Assembly: GCA_021234535.1 (NCBI GenBank)
Contig: CM037840.1
Span: 5,900,835-5,964,834, forward strand
From: Stichopus chloronotus
Taxonomy: Eukaryota > Echinodermata > Holothuroidea > Aspidochirotida > Stichopodidae
Reading direction: 5' to 3'
Length of the DNA stretch: 64,000 nucleotides
Of the stretch, positions 12,401 through 24,100 are shown one piece after another. Position numbers and translations under genes: made by a program. The notes beneath the pieces are model-generated. The model did not search any database and was not told where the DNA came from. It saw only the letters and a list, made by a program, of their open reading frames with translations. Every line of letters begins with the position of its first letter. The stretch's first letter is position 1.

Positions 12401-15400
12401 TTACTGCATGCCAAGCTGTAGAGCTCACCAGATGTTAACTGGTATATAACAGAGGGTTTCAGGTTATCATGGCCCTAAACAAGAAAAGATGATGATCCAA
12501 AATGAAGTTATATAGATCACAAATCAGATCAAAAATTCACTCAATAGAATGAATTCACGCAATAGAATGAATTCACGCGATAGAATGAATTCACTCAATA
12601 GCACGAATTCGCTCAATAGAATGAATTCACACGATAGAATTAATTCACTCAATAGAATGAACTGAACTTTTTTTACAAAAAACTTGATGCTGCAGAAGTA
12701 TTCATGTTAAGTGTAGAAAATTATTCCAACACATTACTCATTGCTTTCTGTAAGTTATATCATCTTTAGTGCATGACAGGTACATGTAATATGAACAGCC
12801 TGATGTGAAATCATAATAAAGTACAGTAAGTTGGTAGGTACTCCTCTACTGATATCAGAATGGTCCTACTATCAACTAAACATACAGTATCCTGTGTACT
12901 TTTGGGGAATACCAAAAAAAAATCTGGTCAACTCAATCTTGAACAAGGAGTCAAAAAAAATTATGGTTGAAGGGATGGAATTTACCCATTTAGAAGACAG
13001 CTAAAGCTCACATCACTGCAGGGTTATCATAGGAAGAAAATACAGACAGAGAGATGGGCAGACACATACTCTAAACTTTAGGCTCCTTCACAGAGCTGAA
13101 TTGACACCTCCTCTAAGCATAAGATTCCTGCACAGAGTGTGCTGAGACACACTCTAAGCTCCAGAATCCTTCACAGAGTTGGGCCGACAACTACTCTAAG
13201 CTTTAGGCTCTTTCACAGAGTAGGGCTGACATCTACTCTAAACAACAGGCTTCTTCACAGAGCTGGTTTGACACCTCCTTTAAGGCATCATATTCCTAAA
13301 CAGAGTTGGGCTGACACATACCCTAAGCTCTAGGCTCCTTCACAGAGTTGGGCTGACACCTACCCTAAGCTTTAGGCTCCCTTACAAAGTTGGGAAGACA
13401 CCTTCTCTAAACTACGCTCCTTCACAGAGCTCAGTTGACACCTCCTCTGAGAGAAAGATTCCTATAAAGAGTTGGGCTGACATACACTCTAAGCTTTAGG
13501 CTTTTTACCAGAGTTGGGCTGAAACCTACTCTCAATTTTAGGCTCCTTCACAGAGTTGGGATGACACCTGTTCTCTTTGGTTAAGGCACTTTGACAGATT
13601 GTAATTTCAAACAGGAATATGATATGAAGTTTTGTTACAGTAGGCAACAACAATTCATACCACTGCTTGTCTATCCACCACATCAGCACTTGTATGTTGG
13701 TACAGTGACACTATATCTACAATAACACATGTTCACAATGATATAACTACCAGACATGAATTATAAAAAAAAAGTCACAATGATCTGCTGGTATCTGGTC
13801 CACTTCATGCATATGTAATTAAAAGTCTGTTATCAGGGAAACTTCCTTTCATCACATCAAATAACACTTTGTCTACAGTACATTAGTACAGTACTGTCAC
13901 TGATTGTCCCAAAGACTCATAAACGTGTATCGATAATTAACACAATGAGATATTACAATAATACTACTGCACAGTTACAATTAGCATGTCAGTTTTAAAT
14001 GTCATGTCCAGATGTAAAGACTTGAGCATATCAAATTTGTTGACTAAATACAAACAACCCTGGCTAACTGCTGTGCATATCACACAGCGATTGTTACTTA
14101 AAAGTACAGTAGCATACACCATTCGTTAAAATTTCAAGTGAACTACAATGTTACAGTCCCTTTGGCAAAGCATTCATCATTGTTTTATTCTGCATGTTAT
14201 TGCGGTACATACAAAGTACTGTTTGCAACAGGTGTCAATGTGGGGACTTAGTCATGAAATTCCTACCCACAAATATAGCCAAAGTTTTCACTAATTGCAC
14301 ATATTGTGACAAAATTGACTCAGAAGAGTTCTTTGTCATGCTAATAGGTATACATGGTGTTGTACTGACATGCAAAGCTACATGTACTATTCTGACTTCG
14401 CAATGAACTCTTAGTCTAACGGAAGTTTATATTTCGGGGACCTGATTGACTGTGGTTCCCCAGTTTTGAACCTGGTGCATGTACACATACTTACAGATAG
14501 ACAGACATTTTACATGCTTAAATCTTACCGTGTCATCTTGAAAGAAAGGGTTGAGTAAATCGTCTGGGACATCAGAATCCAGACTATGATGAGCCTTAAA
14601 AGCGAGCCATTGAAGAGAAACTTTCAACTTAGCCTGCAATTGAGAAAGAAAATATTACATAAATTCAAAATATTACTGGAATTATTCTTTGTCATTACAC
14701 TCAGTAATGAAAGGGATCTGCATGCATAAAATATGTAATGTAGGAAAAGACAGCAATCATACTGCACTGCATAATACGGTACATTTTTTCAGTTGCTGTA
14801 ATGTTGTACTGTATGTACATTGTAATGCGGTTCAAAACATCACACATTGACGATATTACAGAAATGGGAACAGTGGACAACCTCCAATCTTTACTTCCAT
14901 ATTCTCAACTGGCACTTGCCATGTGTTTCAAAATATGTTTAAACAACTTTTTATGCAATTTACAGTTCTTACTTCCACGTAATATCTCACAAAATTCAGG
15001 AATAATTTTAATTAATATTTGTAGCAACCAGAAGTGTGAACTTGGTCCGAGAAATCAATCAGTTGACACTTACTACTGATAAATCAGGTTTTTTCATTGT
15101 TATCAAAATGTACAGCACATGTGCAGGGATTATGGCATGCTATCTAATATAGTATTTGGTGATGCAACCACATTCCCAGAAGCAATTATATTTTACTGAA
15201 TGTAGATATTCATAACGTTGTCACAATTGCTGAAGGAAGAGGTTTTGCATCATAAAATCCTTGCTGGGAACTTAAAAAGCCCCCCCCCCAAAAAAAAAAA
15301 AAGCATTTGTCAGTCCTACAGTGCATCTCACATCTAGCCATCTGTAATGGCTGACAAATTCTCATGTTTGTACTGAACCCCAACCTTCAAAACAATATTT

Positions 15401-18400
15401 CACAAGTAAGTGTCTACAATCTGAATTCTTTTATTAATTTTTTTTGTGGAGGATTCTTCCAAATGATTTATAATTTGTAAGAAAAAAAGGGGAAAAACAA
15501 GACTGCTCTCTCTGAATATCAAGAGTACTGTACATTGCTATGGAAACAATATACACTTCCTGACATACTGTACACCAGAATGAATAATGATTGAGTATTC
15601 ATAACGTACAGTGTATGTGTATCAACCTTGTAGGTTTACATACTTGCTTCATCAAACTGTAGCAAAAGTTATTAAACTACTACAGCTTGGTCTCTTTGTA
15701 CAGTGCAGTGTTCACCTTAACTATAGCAACTTGCAACTTCTTCATTCAGATTATCGAATGACACAAAAGACAAATTATTTCTTGCAACATACAACTGTAC
15801 AACACTACTGTACTGTATACTACTGTAGTGTTACATGAACTAATGATATCGCCAGACAGACTGTAGAGGCTTTTGGTGTTCTTGTTAACACCGCTGCTTG
15901 TTTACACTTTGCATAGTTTTGCAATGATATTATGCAGTGTGTAATATTATGAAGTTCCAGACAGTGACACTTATCATCATCATCATAATAATATTGAACA
16001 TATCATCTGCGATGATGGCAATGTGGTCATGATCTATTGACAGAGACACCATCTACCGCGCAGTACATTGCAGGGCTATGGTACTGCAGTATGGCTCAGT
16101 ATCACTGATGATGATCAGCTCGTGTAAGGTAATCCACAGGGGTAATTGATTTCATTACTTAGTGAGTGATGACTTCCACAACATCTGCAGAGTAAAGCTG
16201 TCAGAGACAGTCACTAGATTAACTGTAAATATACTGTACAGTATCACCAAAGTCATCCAACACATGGTAACAGCACAGGTCTCTTCATTCCACAGACATC
16301 TGTGGGTGGATGTTATTGAAAACAATCCAATGAAGTTTGAAAGTGGACATGTTAAACTAATTAAGAAGGATACAGGGTGAAAATGTAAAGATCACTAAAT
16401 ATTGGACCTTGAATCAACGCAGCAAATAATACGGTGATTGACACGTAATACTTTGATCGTGATATCAACATGATGAACATTGCAATCTTACGCAATATAC
16501 TGTGAGTTTATTTACTTTTGATATTCACACATTTACAGTATTTCTGATAGATCAATTTGTACATATAGACCCTCCAGATACAGTCTGATATTAACTGCCA
16601 CTTCTTTTGACCTTAAAAAAAAATCAAATTGCTGAAACGTTGATTGAATATTTTCAAACAATAACGAACAGTACGACCAATATTTCAATCAAGAATAATT
16701 TTATGACCATGAAGATAAGGTAGTCATCAAATCACTGTATGAACACGTTAAGGCACACTACAGTATATTACTAGACATAATAGGGAGTGTTGTATTCAAC
16801 ACTGACTACTGCATCAGTTTAGAGATCCTGAACAACAATACACATGCACAATACACATCATGATACAGTTTACAACTACAGTACTGTACAGTATCTGTTT
16901 GTATTACAGACAGCACTGATAAAACTTTTCTACCTGGATTCATGGATTAGTAGCATCCAAATACTCTGAATGTCCTGCTAGAATAAGCCTGATATATTCT
17001 GTACAACAAGCCATTAGAACACATCAACAATAAATTACCAAAATATTGTAAGTGTAGTACTTAATACTGTACTGTACTACTGTACGTCAGTGCTTCAAAT
17101 GGAGTTGGGGAAGACATTGCCAAGTCCAAGGGGGAGTGTCACTCTTACTGGGAAAAGAACTACCTAGCACCCTGAAAAACACAACAGAATTTTACGAGGG
17201 GAGCCAAGGGGGAACGATAAAGCAAGCAAACTCGAAATACAACAAGGTAAGAAACAAACGAGGAGGCTGCCGCTATGTTACAAATGAAATACCATACCAA
17301 ATTAACATTAGCAGGGGATTGCACAATTCCCTTAAAGGGATTGTGAAATACGTAAAGTGTAGGCTATGGTAGAACTGTGTAGCGGCTCGATAGGATAACT
17401 GTCCTAGGCACGCTGCATGCAACTGAAATATATCACTACAAATTTCTCGGAGAAGCGAGAGTAAAATTGAGAAAAACATTACAGGCTAGAATGACAAAAT
17501 AGTTAGGAACGAAAAACGAGAATACTTAAGGTTTTCCGAGACAGCCACCTTTGCGCGAGGAAAAAATAGCGGAGAACTTTAAGAACACCTGGCACAGCAC
17601 TCAAGTGAAAGGCAAATGAGGACGAGCTAGGCGTTAGTGGGCGCAGTGCTAGAATTAGTTTTGAGGAATTACAGTCATCCAATAGAAGGTGTTTCAAGTA
17701 TTAAATACACAAATATACAATTTCTAAGTTACTTACTTCTACAGTACACAAATACACAATTTCTAAGTTACAGTAGTTCTACAGTATACATACTGTATAG
17801 ACCCACTGATACTGTAGTTTGTGTCCTACACTCTTTCTTTTAATAGTTTGTTTTCTGGTCATCTTTTCCTCATCCCATCTTTTCTTCTTTGTTTTGTAAT
17901 TTTGCTTTGTTTTAAGGCAAGGGTGCTCTTGCCCTGTTACAATGGCAAATGTCATCACAATTGGTTCAAAATGAGTTCAAAATGAGTTGACTAAAATGGC
18001 TTCTTTTTAGCATAACATTCTATTTAACCTTCATTCTGTCATTTTCAGGGCACTGTCCACAGAATTGAATTTGAGCCAGCTCACCAATAACAATGTAATT
18101 AACTGATTAGACTTAACCATTACCTGATCACTGCAGAAGCTACAGTATGCCTGATCACTGGTTAGGTAATGACTTCATCACCAATGACAGAATGACACTG
18201 TCACATTTCCTCCTACCTAATCTCTGGTAAGGTTACAATGCACCTTACAACCTGATCACCACTGACACTGTGTCCAATGTAATGTTACTTAATCGCCAGT
18301 GACACTGTACATACTGTACTGTACCTAGAGTAGTAACCAGATCATGGGTGACACTGTGTCTTATTACCTGATCTCAGGTTATCCGGTGTCTAATAACCTT

Positions 18401-20816
18401 TACCATCAGTAACACCGTGCCTGATGACCTAATAGTCTGTGACATTGTGCCGAACAACTGTATCTTTGGTAACGCTGTGTATTATTACCTGATCACTGTT
18501 CCTAACAATGTGTGTAATAACCTTACTGTATCACCAGTGACTCTGCATCTAACTACCTAATCACCAGTGACAGTGTCTACTAACCTGATCACCGATAACA
18601 CTGCTCAGTCTTGTTACTGTACCTGATCTAAGGTGGAAATCTAGCACTGCTTTTAATACACTCATGATACATAATGAAAGATTCAGGAATGTTTTAGACA
18701 TAACTTTCCGGTGACTGTCATTTTTAATGTACTGTATAACTGCTGTAGAGAGAGGAAGGTGCTGTAAATCCTTGTCAATAATCTCACTGATTCACTGATC
18801 ACCAGCCATATCAGTGACAATAAATACTGAGGTTTCACATTTCCACACATGTGCACTATTTGGCACTCTGCATTCCAGGGAGAGATGGCCAGAGGTACAG
18901 TGTACTCTTACAGTGGTAGAGCAACATGGAGCAATGACAATGCATCCAGTAATACAGGCATAGAGGTAAAATTACGGTAGACATACAGTACATGAAAACT
19001 TGCCGAGATTTAACAATTGGACAATAAAGCTGGTACTAAGAAATCAAAGTAAGCATTTCAATTTTAACAATATGCAATTACTTGGACACCAGTTACTGCA
19101 TACTGTAGAAACAAAGAATTGCTTAGTGCACTAGAATGGTGTTTATAAACAATAATCATGTCAGTTTTGACACATCACAATGAATTCAAGCTTGATCAGG
19201 GCTATATCTGTAACTCTATTGCTTGAGAGTACTCTATACACGACAACACGGTAAGCATGATGACAACTTGAAACAACAATTTAAAAATATTGATGCTCTT
19301 ATTTGTTGCACTGTATGTACAACTGTACAAGTTAATTGTAAAACCAACATTCAATAAAAATTAAAATCAGAATCAAGATCTACAGTAGATACAGTGCCAC
19401 CTGGAGAATTAGAACTCAAGACATCACCAATGAAGTGGAAGGTCAAATGCATAAATCCTTAAAAGACATAAACTGACATGTACTATATGACAATATCTGG
19501 TGGTACACACAAAACAGTATTATGCAGTTGAAAACTTGAAAGAAAAAAAAAGAAGCATCTTCACAACAAACTGCAAATGTCAAATGTCAGGTTAATGTAA
19601 GTACTCCATGCCAATGACTGTACAAAATGATTTAGGGAACGTGGTAAAGGTATCGTTGTGTAATTACATATTCCTTGAGTCTCACTCTCACATGATATTT
19701 GAACATAGGTATACATACAGTAATCACCAAATATTGCACACTATGTATGCACACCATCACAACTGCACATTATCACACTTTCATTGATGACAACAAGGTA
19801 CTTCTAAATCCAAAATTCATTGTTTGGTAAAACTTTACAAATTGTGAGTAAAAAACTGGAACTTACAGTAACACAATACTCAAGTGTACTTTATAATTTG
19901 ATATCAGTGAGATTACTGGTAGGACCAACTGATGATCAAACTCCTTAAACAAAGAAGCCAAAGCGTGGAACTCTGTAAAATAGTCATAACATTTCAAACA
20001 ATGATTGCCCACAATCATAACTTACAGCTTCACTTGACGTTGTGTCCAGTTTGGTGGCAAATGTAAGGCAGACCATTCTTTCCTACAGTATGTACCTAAT
20101 GTAAGTGACAAGGTTCTGTGTAAAGTCCGACTCCCATCATATTTAAATTCACTTGACATCTTAATTCATAGCTATATTCTAAGCAACAATTTTACTGACC
20201 TTTGAACGACTAGTACTTTATCTACTACTGTAGTACAAAACACAGCACATCAATCTGAGGGGGCGATAAAGCAAGGAGACCGGCTATAATAAAAAAATGC
20301 TGTTCAGTATGATCAACTCATGCTGCTAACACTATTATACTGTCATTCATCAGATTAATCAACACAAAACATTCACTTTCGATGTACAGCCACATAGGGT
20401 CATGTCTCATGTACTACAGTAGGATAACAAAGGGGAACTAGCATTCATTAAGGAGGAAATACCAAATTTGAGGTTTATTGCTACTACTGTAGGGCATCAT
20501 GAGTACAATGAACTTGCATGTAGACATCCACACCAGTTGCTGGTTTTGATTTAGTTAATAGGTGCAATGATCAATACCACCCAAGACAAACACCAAAATA
20601 CAATGTTTGGCATCACTGAGATGCTGGCTATTAAAATTACTGTATGTTGATTCTTCCACTGTGTCAAACAATGTTGTAATAATTAATTGTGCTAAAATGC
20701 ACTACATAAAATGACCAGACTATTGAACTTACCTTTTTAAAGTTGTACTCATTCAGTGGTATGATCTCAGGGACTTCATCTACATCTAGGTAATTCCCTC
20801 CAGACTGGACAGCCAT
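631..20816 (-). CDS. CAMSAP: CAMSAP/Patronin, microtubule minus-end binding protein (3'-truncated by window edge)
   Basis: Ten coding exons join in phase to 1392 codons: 20816-20733, 14633-14529, 12474-12262, 9903-9818, 8406-8250, 6849-6708, 5918-5694, 4874-4718, 3810-3646 and 3472-631. CAMSAPs bind and stabilise free microtubule minus ends in the cytoplasm. Seen: residues 29-337 follow the CAMSAP calponin-homology region (LQWLAFKAH, GHGSVIHALSRKGIY, MIDAIMQAYTVEAVSIE, EDALLFWINKV, FIPLVEDLMKDLSDG, HYCP, FIAELFSTFE). A basic helix SELAQIRMQLEKKRRH lies near residue 1010 and SIEKLNANLTELQSQI near 1155-1180, both typical of the family. The last exon stops at KPVGFTVEMAK, just where vertebrate CAMSAPs enter the third coiled coil, so that coil and the CKK domain must lie left of base 600. 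Invertebrates usually have a single CAMSAP. The exon 9/10 junction is the only uncertain join. Identification is firm from motif order; the exact N-terminus is inferred. Confidence 0.93.
3646..3810 (-). CDS. CAMSAP: CAMSAP coding exon 9
   Basis: 165 nt (residues about 390-445), acceptor TTTCCAG, donor AAG/GTATTT, phase 2 in and out. It encodes SQQRLLPGRKQKRSSMIIEG, then a proline/serine-rich run with LRRSTSLEDLSPEKPLPAW and QSPDIIR, resembling the family's linker after the CH domain. Confidence 0.85.
4225..4745 (-). repeat. 27-bp minisatellite made of exon end plus 5' splice site
   Basis: About 19 units of 27 bp. Read on the CAMSAP strand each unit is exon tail (coding VRSSSSPG-like) followed by a donor position. 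Seven units have GGGTAAGTTAG, three have GGGTACGTTAG, and the rest carry TGTTAGTTAG or similar decayed forms. The unit nearest exon 8 is the exon's own end. A reading frame of nine-residue repeats runs through the decayed units, but the in-frame TAA in the first donor blocks it from exon 8. Confidence 0.9.
4718..4874 (-). CDS. CAMSAP: CAMSAP coding exon 8, ending inside a minisatellite
   Basis: 157 nt (residues about 338-390), acceptor TTTCAG, phase 1 in and phase 2 out. It encodes GVPVRGVVLNNELSQINLPI, then ISEVTKRSF (compare PISNATKRSF in vertebrates) and ends EVRSSSSPG. The final nine codons plus the donor GGGTAAGT form the first unit of a 27-bp tandem array that continues downstream to about 4225. 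The phases to exons 7 and 9 both agree with this donor. Confidence 0.85.
5694..5918 (-). CDS. CAMSAP: CAMSAP coding exon 7
   Basis: 225 nt (residues 263-337), acceptor CAACAG, donor GTGAAT, phase 1 in and out. It contains DIVLRENMSFADSLHNLQLV and KPSLMAFIAELFSTFE, the end of the CAMSAP CH region. Confidence 0.94.
6367..6465. repeat. Direct duplication (~43 bp) flanking a poly-C tract
   Basis: CACCATGGT(A/G) followed by ATCACCAGAGATTCCATCAA and CATGTTCCCT occurs twice, separated by a run of about 15 C. It lies in CAMSAP intron 6. Confidence 0.85.
6708..6849 (-). CDS. CAMSAP: CAMSAP coding exon 6
   Basis: 142 nt (residues 216-262), acceptor TTGTCAG, donor GTATGT, leaving phase 1. It contains FIPLVEDLMKDLSDGCCLS and HHYCPHLIKFE, matching the family's LLEDLMRDGSDG...HYYCP. 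Confidence 0.94.
7565..7865. repeat. Short-period satellite of GTTGTCACAAAACAGAAGTCACAAAACA type
   Basis: About 25 irregular 11-13-bp units built on CACAAAACAG in CAMSAP intron 5. Short ORFs across it are by-products of the repeat. Confidence 0.85.
8250..8406 (-). CDS. CAMSAP: CAMSAP coding exon 5
   Basis: 157 nt (residues 163-215), entered in phase 2 and left in phase 0, donor GTGAGT. It encodes SSELPFDREDALLFWINKV and then a charged Q/K-rich stretch, as in CAMSAP CH domains. Confidence 0.93.
8461..9817. other. CAMSAP intron 4, mostly unexplained
   Basis: AT-rich intron without coding signal. A CpG-richer stretch at about 9310-9360 (GGGAGCTCTCGCGGC, ACGACGAACGGACTTGG) stands out and may be the edge of an old mobile element, but I found no partner terminus. 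Confidence 0.5.
9818..9903 (-). CDS. CAMSAP: CAMSAP coding exon 4
   Basis: 86 nt (residues 135-163), acceptor TTTTTCAG, donor GTTTGT, leaving phase 2. It contains MIDAIMQAYTVEAVSIEAV, the family's MAYTVE(M)xSIEKV motif. The donor is weaker than its neighbours. Confidence 0.92.
9904..12261. other. CAMSAP intron 3
   Basis: No coding signal. It holds a decayed MITE-like copy at about 11303-11445. Low-complexity TAC/ACA-rich DNA at 10.1-10.6 kb creates spurious ORFs. Confidence 0.6.
11303..11445 (-). mobile_element. Partial copy of the TAAAGGGAAATAGGG MITE-like element
   Basis: Starts TAAAGGGAAATAGAGCATTT and continues with TTAGAATACATCAACAT and ATTCAGTCTCATCAATAA. It parallels the reverse complement of 45740-45850, with an internal deletion before GATGCATCATTTGAATTT. 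Confidence 0.65.
12262..12474 (-). CDS. CAMSAP: CAMSAP coding exon 3
   Basis: 71 codons (residues 64-134), phase 0 in and out, acceptor TTTAG, donor GTACGC. It contains SVIYQLTSGELY and GHGSVIHALSRKGIYILD, both conserved in the family. Confidence 0.93.
12536..12660. repeat. 18-bp minisatellite GAATTCACGCAATAGAAT
   Basis: About seven near-identical units in CAMSAP intron 2, starting just upstream of exon 3. Confidence 0.92.
13030..13590. repeat. 42-bp minisatellite
   Basis: About 13 degenerate units containing CTCCTTCACAGAGTTGGGCT and GACACCTACTCTAAGC, in CAMSAP intron 2. Confidence 0.9.
14529..14633 (-). CDS. CAMSAP: CAMSAP coding exon 2
   Basis: 35 codons, phase 0 at both ends, acceptor TTGCAG, donor GTAAGA. 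Residues 29-63 start AKLKVSLQWLAFKAH and include DVPDDLLNPFF, matching the start of the CAMSAP CH region. Confidence 0.92.
17100..17650. other. CpG-richer unexplained block in CAMSAP intron 1
   Basis: Base use differs from the flanks (GCGCGAGG, ATAGCGGAG, GGCGTTAGTGGGCGC). GATAAAGCAAG occurs here and again near 20268. It may be an old mobile element; no termini or protein match are visible. Confidence 0.3.
18110..18650. repeat. Degenerate minisatellite with CCTGATCACCAGTGACACTG core
   Basis: More than 15 irregular units of about 25-32 bp alternating ACCTGATCAC and CAGTGACACTGTG, in CAMSAP intron 1. Confidence 0.85.
20733..20816 (-). CDS. CAMSAP: CAMSAP coding exon 1 (start codon)
   Basis: Encodes 28 residues from ATG at 20816-20814 (MAVQSGGNYLDVDEV then PEIIPLNEYNFKK), ending AAAAAG before donor GTAAGT, phase 0. 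The tail EIIPLNEY corresponds to the conserved D/E-IVPLxxYD stretch preceding the CH region in other CAMSAPs. I chose this ATG because it is the first in-frame one and the upstream sequence looks like intron or 5' UTR. Its intron to exon 2 is 6.1 kb. Confidence 0.8.
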
Positions 20817-20889
20817 TGTTGGAAGAACCAGGCTTTAAAATTCTAGAGAGATATTCCTTCAAAACTGCTAATTAAATTTAAATATGTAC

Positions 20890-20929
20890 CTAAACTGTCA
20901 TACTGCGACATGGTGAAATCTGGTGGATC
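20890..20929 (-). other. Possible CAMSAP 5' UTR exon with an upstream ATG
   Basis: On the minus strand a 40-nt segment is bounded by TTTTACAG and TTTAG/GTACAT, just 5' of coding exon 1. It contains ATGTCGCAGTATGACAG, which would open a short upstream ORF out of frame with MAVQSGG. This is splice-signal evidence only. Confidence 0.3.
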
Positions 20930-21054
20930 CTGTAAAAGAAACAAATGGATGACATCAGTTCTAAACATGCACATATCACATTGAAAATACCATCACATTA
21001 ATATGCAATGCATGAACTAAAAGTTGGATAGATGGATAGGTGGATAGAAGAATT

Positions 21055-21142
21055 ATGGATGGATGGATGGATGGATGGATGGATGGATGGATGGATGGAT
21101 GGATGGATGGATGGATGGATGGATGGATGGATGGATGGATGG
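21055..21142. repeat. (GGAT)n microsatellite
   Basis: About 22 perfect GGAT units, followed by (GAT)n at about 21170-21187. Poly-MDGW ORFs here are artefacts. Confidence 0.99.
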
Positions 21143-21187
21143 AACGAACTCAGGAGGATGGGAATGTCAATGATGATGATGATGATG

Positions 21188-24100
21188 AGAGGGACAATAC
21201 ATACTTTATTTCATTTCTATTAGGCCTAACTCTACAGTGAATCATTCATGCCACAGAGGTAGCTGAGAATAAAATAACTTCTCTCAGATTGTGACCTTTC
21301 TAAATGAAAACAAAAATCTCTCTGCTATCTCTCTTTATGCTAGCCTGCCACTGTACTGTAGATGCACTCATGGCTAGAATCTACTCACTGTACAGTCCAT
21401 ATTCTTTGTCACTTTTACACTGTTACTGTACAAGTGAACATGCACCGGTCTTTTTATACCATTTTAAAGTTATTGTAACATGTAAGTCTGTGTTATTGTT
21501 CCTAGAAAAACATTTTACAAGTAGGGCCTAATTGTAATTGTTTTGATACTTGCTGTTGATCCATAATTTTGTGCACCTAAAGAACAGAGTGATTGCAAAT
21601 CCAAGGTTATTACAGTTTATGAAGGATTTATAGAAAACAAGACAATTCCCCACAATCTTTGATTGATAACCTAGCATAAGTTCAGACAAAATGCCCACTA
21701 GCACTATCCAAAGAAGAGGCTGGTTTTAAGGCAATGGTCATAATGTCTCATGAATCTAGTGCCTCAGAAGTCAGAATTAGTACATCACTTTTGCATTTTG
21801 GTTTAAATACGGCATTGTTCACCGTGTGTGAATCGACAGATTTGTAACAAGCAGTTGACTTGTATGCAAGTAACATACTGTGAGAGAGTACTGTACACGG
21901 TGCTACTGTACACAGTGCACACGCTCAGGCGTTCAAGCGATTCACGACACAAGCAGTCTTTAACTGATATAACGGACATTTCAACGTTAACCAATGTTGT
22001 ACACCATACGCTGCATACTGGAGACCAGCAAACTGCTTGAATCTGAAGTTTCTCCTCAGCGTACTAATACGGTATTTTAATAAACTGTCATAACAGAAGC
22101 TTAGACCAAGGTCATAAGTGTAGTGGCATAAACTGATCATTTCAAAGTGTTTCATATCAACATACTGAGATCAGTGATCAACATACTGACTATAAGCAAT
22201 AAATAAGAGCAGTTTGATATGACCATAAATAACAGAGCAAGTCCTTCATTTTTCAAAGCACAATGCCAGTCAAACTGTTGCAACATATTTTTGGTCTTTT
22301 TGTACGCCAAGGCAACGAGACACCTCTGTTCATTGTGTGCTCATTTACATTAGAGTGTTTTTGCATTCCACAAGGAGAAGACTATTATCAACATTGTGTA
22401 CAGAAGTTGTCCTTTACAGCGCTTTGGTAAGTGTGTTTTTTCTTGTGCATGTAACATGTGTCATATTCAGAACATGTGCTTCTAACTACTGCATCATTAT
22501 ATGTATAGCTTGTATAGATGTGCAACTGTGAGACTGTCAGAGCAGTATCTGAAATATTATGAGATGAAATGCAGGTGATGAATTGCTAGCAACACATGCA
22601 AATGTGTTACTGGAACAACAAACTGGAAATATATATACTGTCATGGCATGATTTTTGGCAGGAAAACTAAATGCTGGAACTAGGACAACCTCACTGTACA
22701 TGTTAGATGTCCCTTGGACTACCAGATGAAAATGCTAAAACTTCAACAGAGATAAAGTTTATTTCCAATTGAACTATGCTCCTTTCGGTACCAATATTAC
22801 AATTAAGCCTGCCTCCTTACTTTCTGTAGCTGGGACAAAGTTCACAAGAGAATGAACTTTACAACTTAAGTTGGGCACTGTGTTTCCTTGTTTACGACTT
22901 GCATCATGAGACCTAAGGACAAGGTTTATCTTTTCAAAATATATTGAATAATTACTTAAACAGTCAGCTTGCACATAGAGACACACGTGAACAAGTTGTA
23001 CCTAGGGAGGGAGAGTTCACTAAGTCCCATGAACTATTGCATGCCTGTTGTACAGATTTCTACCAACTTGTTGCTGTGGTTAGTGAACTCTGGCTTGACC
23101 CAAGGCTGGCAGTAATGTATTTTCACAGCCACCTGATGCCTAGCCTTACAACATTTGACCACGAGTCAACCGTGCTATTATGCAGTCCCATGATAAAGGG
23201 AGGTTCACAGGGGGAAATTGGCTTTGCCAATATTTGTTGGAGCAAGGACCAAATTATACTAGGATAAGTCATTTATTACCCTAAAAGTCTACTAGGTGCA
23301 CAAACTAAAAAGGCAGCATACTGTAGGCCTAAACTAGACCCTAGTGTCTATACTAGGTTAGGCTTTTGGCTAAGCTTCAATACTATTACTATATGGCAAC
23401 GACTGAGGCGCTAGACATAGGCCTATACATGCCAGATTACAGAATGCAGGGCCACTTGTGAACTCCTTGACGCATCCGGATGCAAGAATGCATGCGGTTG
23501 TCTGTGTCTCGAACACTTGTTTACAGATGATTGCAAACTAGTAAGATGCCCTCATAACGTCACTTTATGTTTTGACTTTGCATCCGAATAACTGGCATCC
23601 ACTCAAAAAATTTGTGGTTAACTTTGTCAATAATAGGCCATCATACCTGGTTTCTGAAGAAGCCTCACAGTGGCCATTCTACCATCAAATTTTCCACTCT
23701 GCATCCAAACATTAACTCAAAAAAGTTAATCAAAGCCTTTGTCATAATTATAAGCAATCAGACCCCATTTTAAAAGAGGACTTAGTTATTTCATCGACAA
23801 GATCTTCCATTCCAAGCATCCAAATGTACACGCATCTAGTCGAAAAGGTTGTTCTTCTACTCCAAAAATCTGCCATTTATTGACTCCACATCTTTGTATT
23901 CCACTAAGAATATGCTTACAAAGGACTAAAGGTCACACATGAAGACTTACAAAAATATTAATTTACAACAATGTGTCATTCTCAAATGGCGTAACAGTAC
24001 CGTACACTACTGAAATTTTTACTTAGCATCCACATATCAGGATACAACGGAACAACCACTGAATGCCCGTTTTCTAAAATTCCTCCAAGGTGCTACTGTG

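Larger units (their letters stand above)
14634..20732. other. CAMSAP intron 1 (6.1 kb)
   Basis: No gene recognised. It contains very many TACTGTA/TACAGTA words, a poly-C/poly-A tract near 15283-15302, a CpG-richer block at 17.1-17.65 kb and a minisatellite at 18.1-18.65 kb. Confidence 0.6.

Noticed and set aside
21032..21240. Poly-MDGW ORFs
   Set aside because: Artefact of the GGAT microsatellite; the same applies to 49247-49462.
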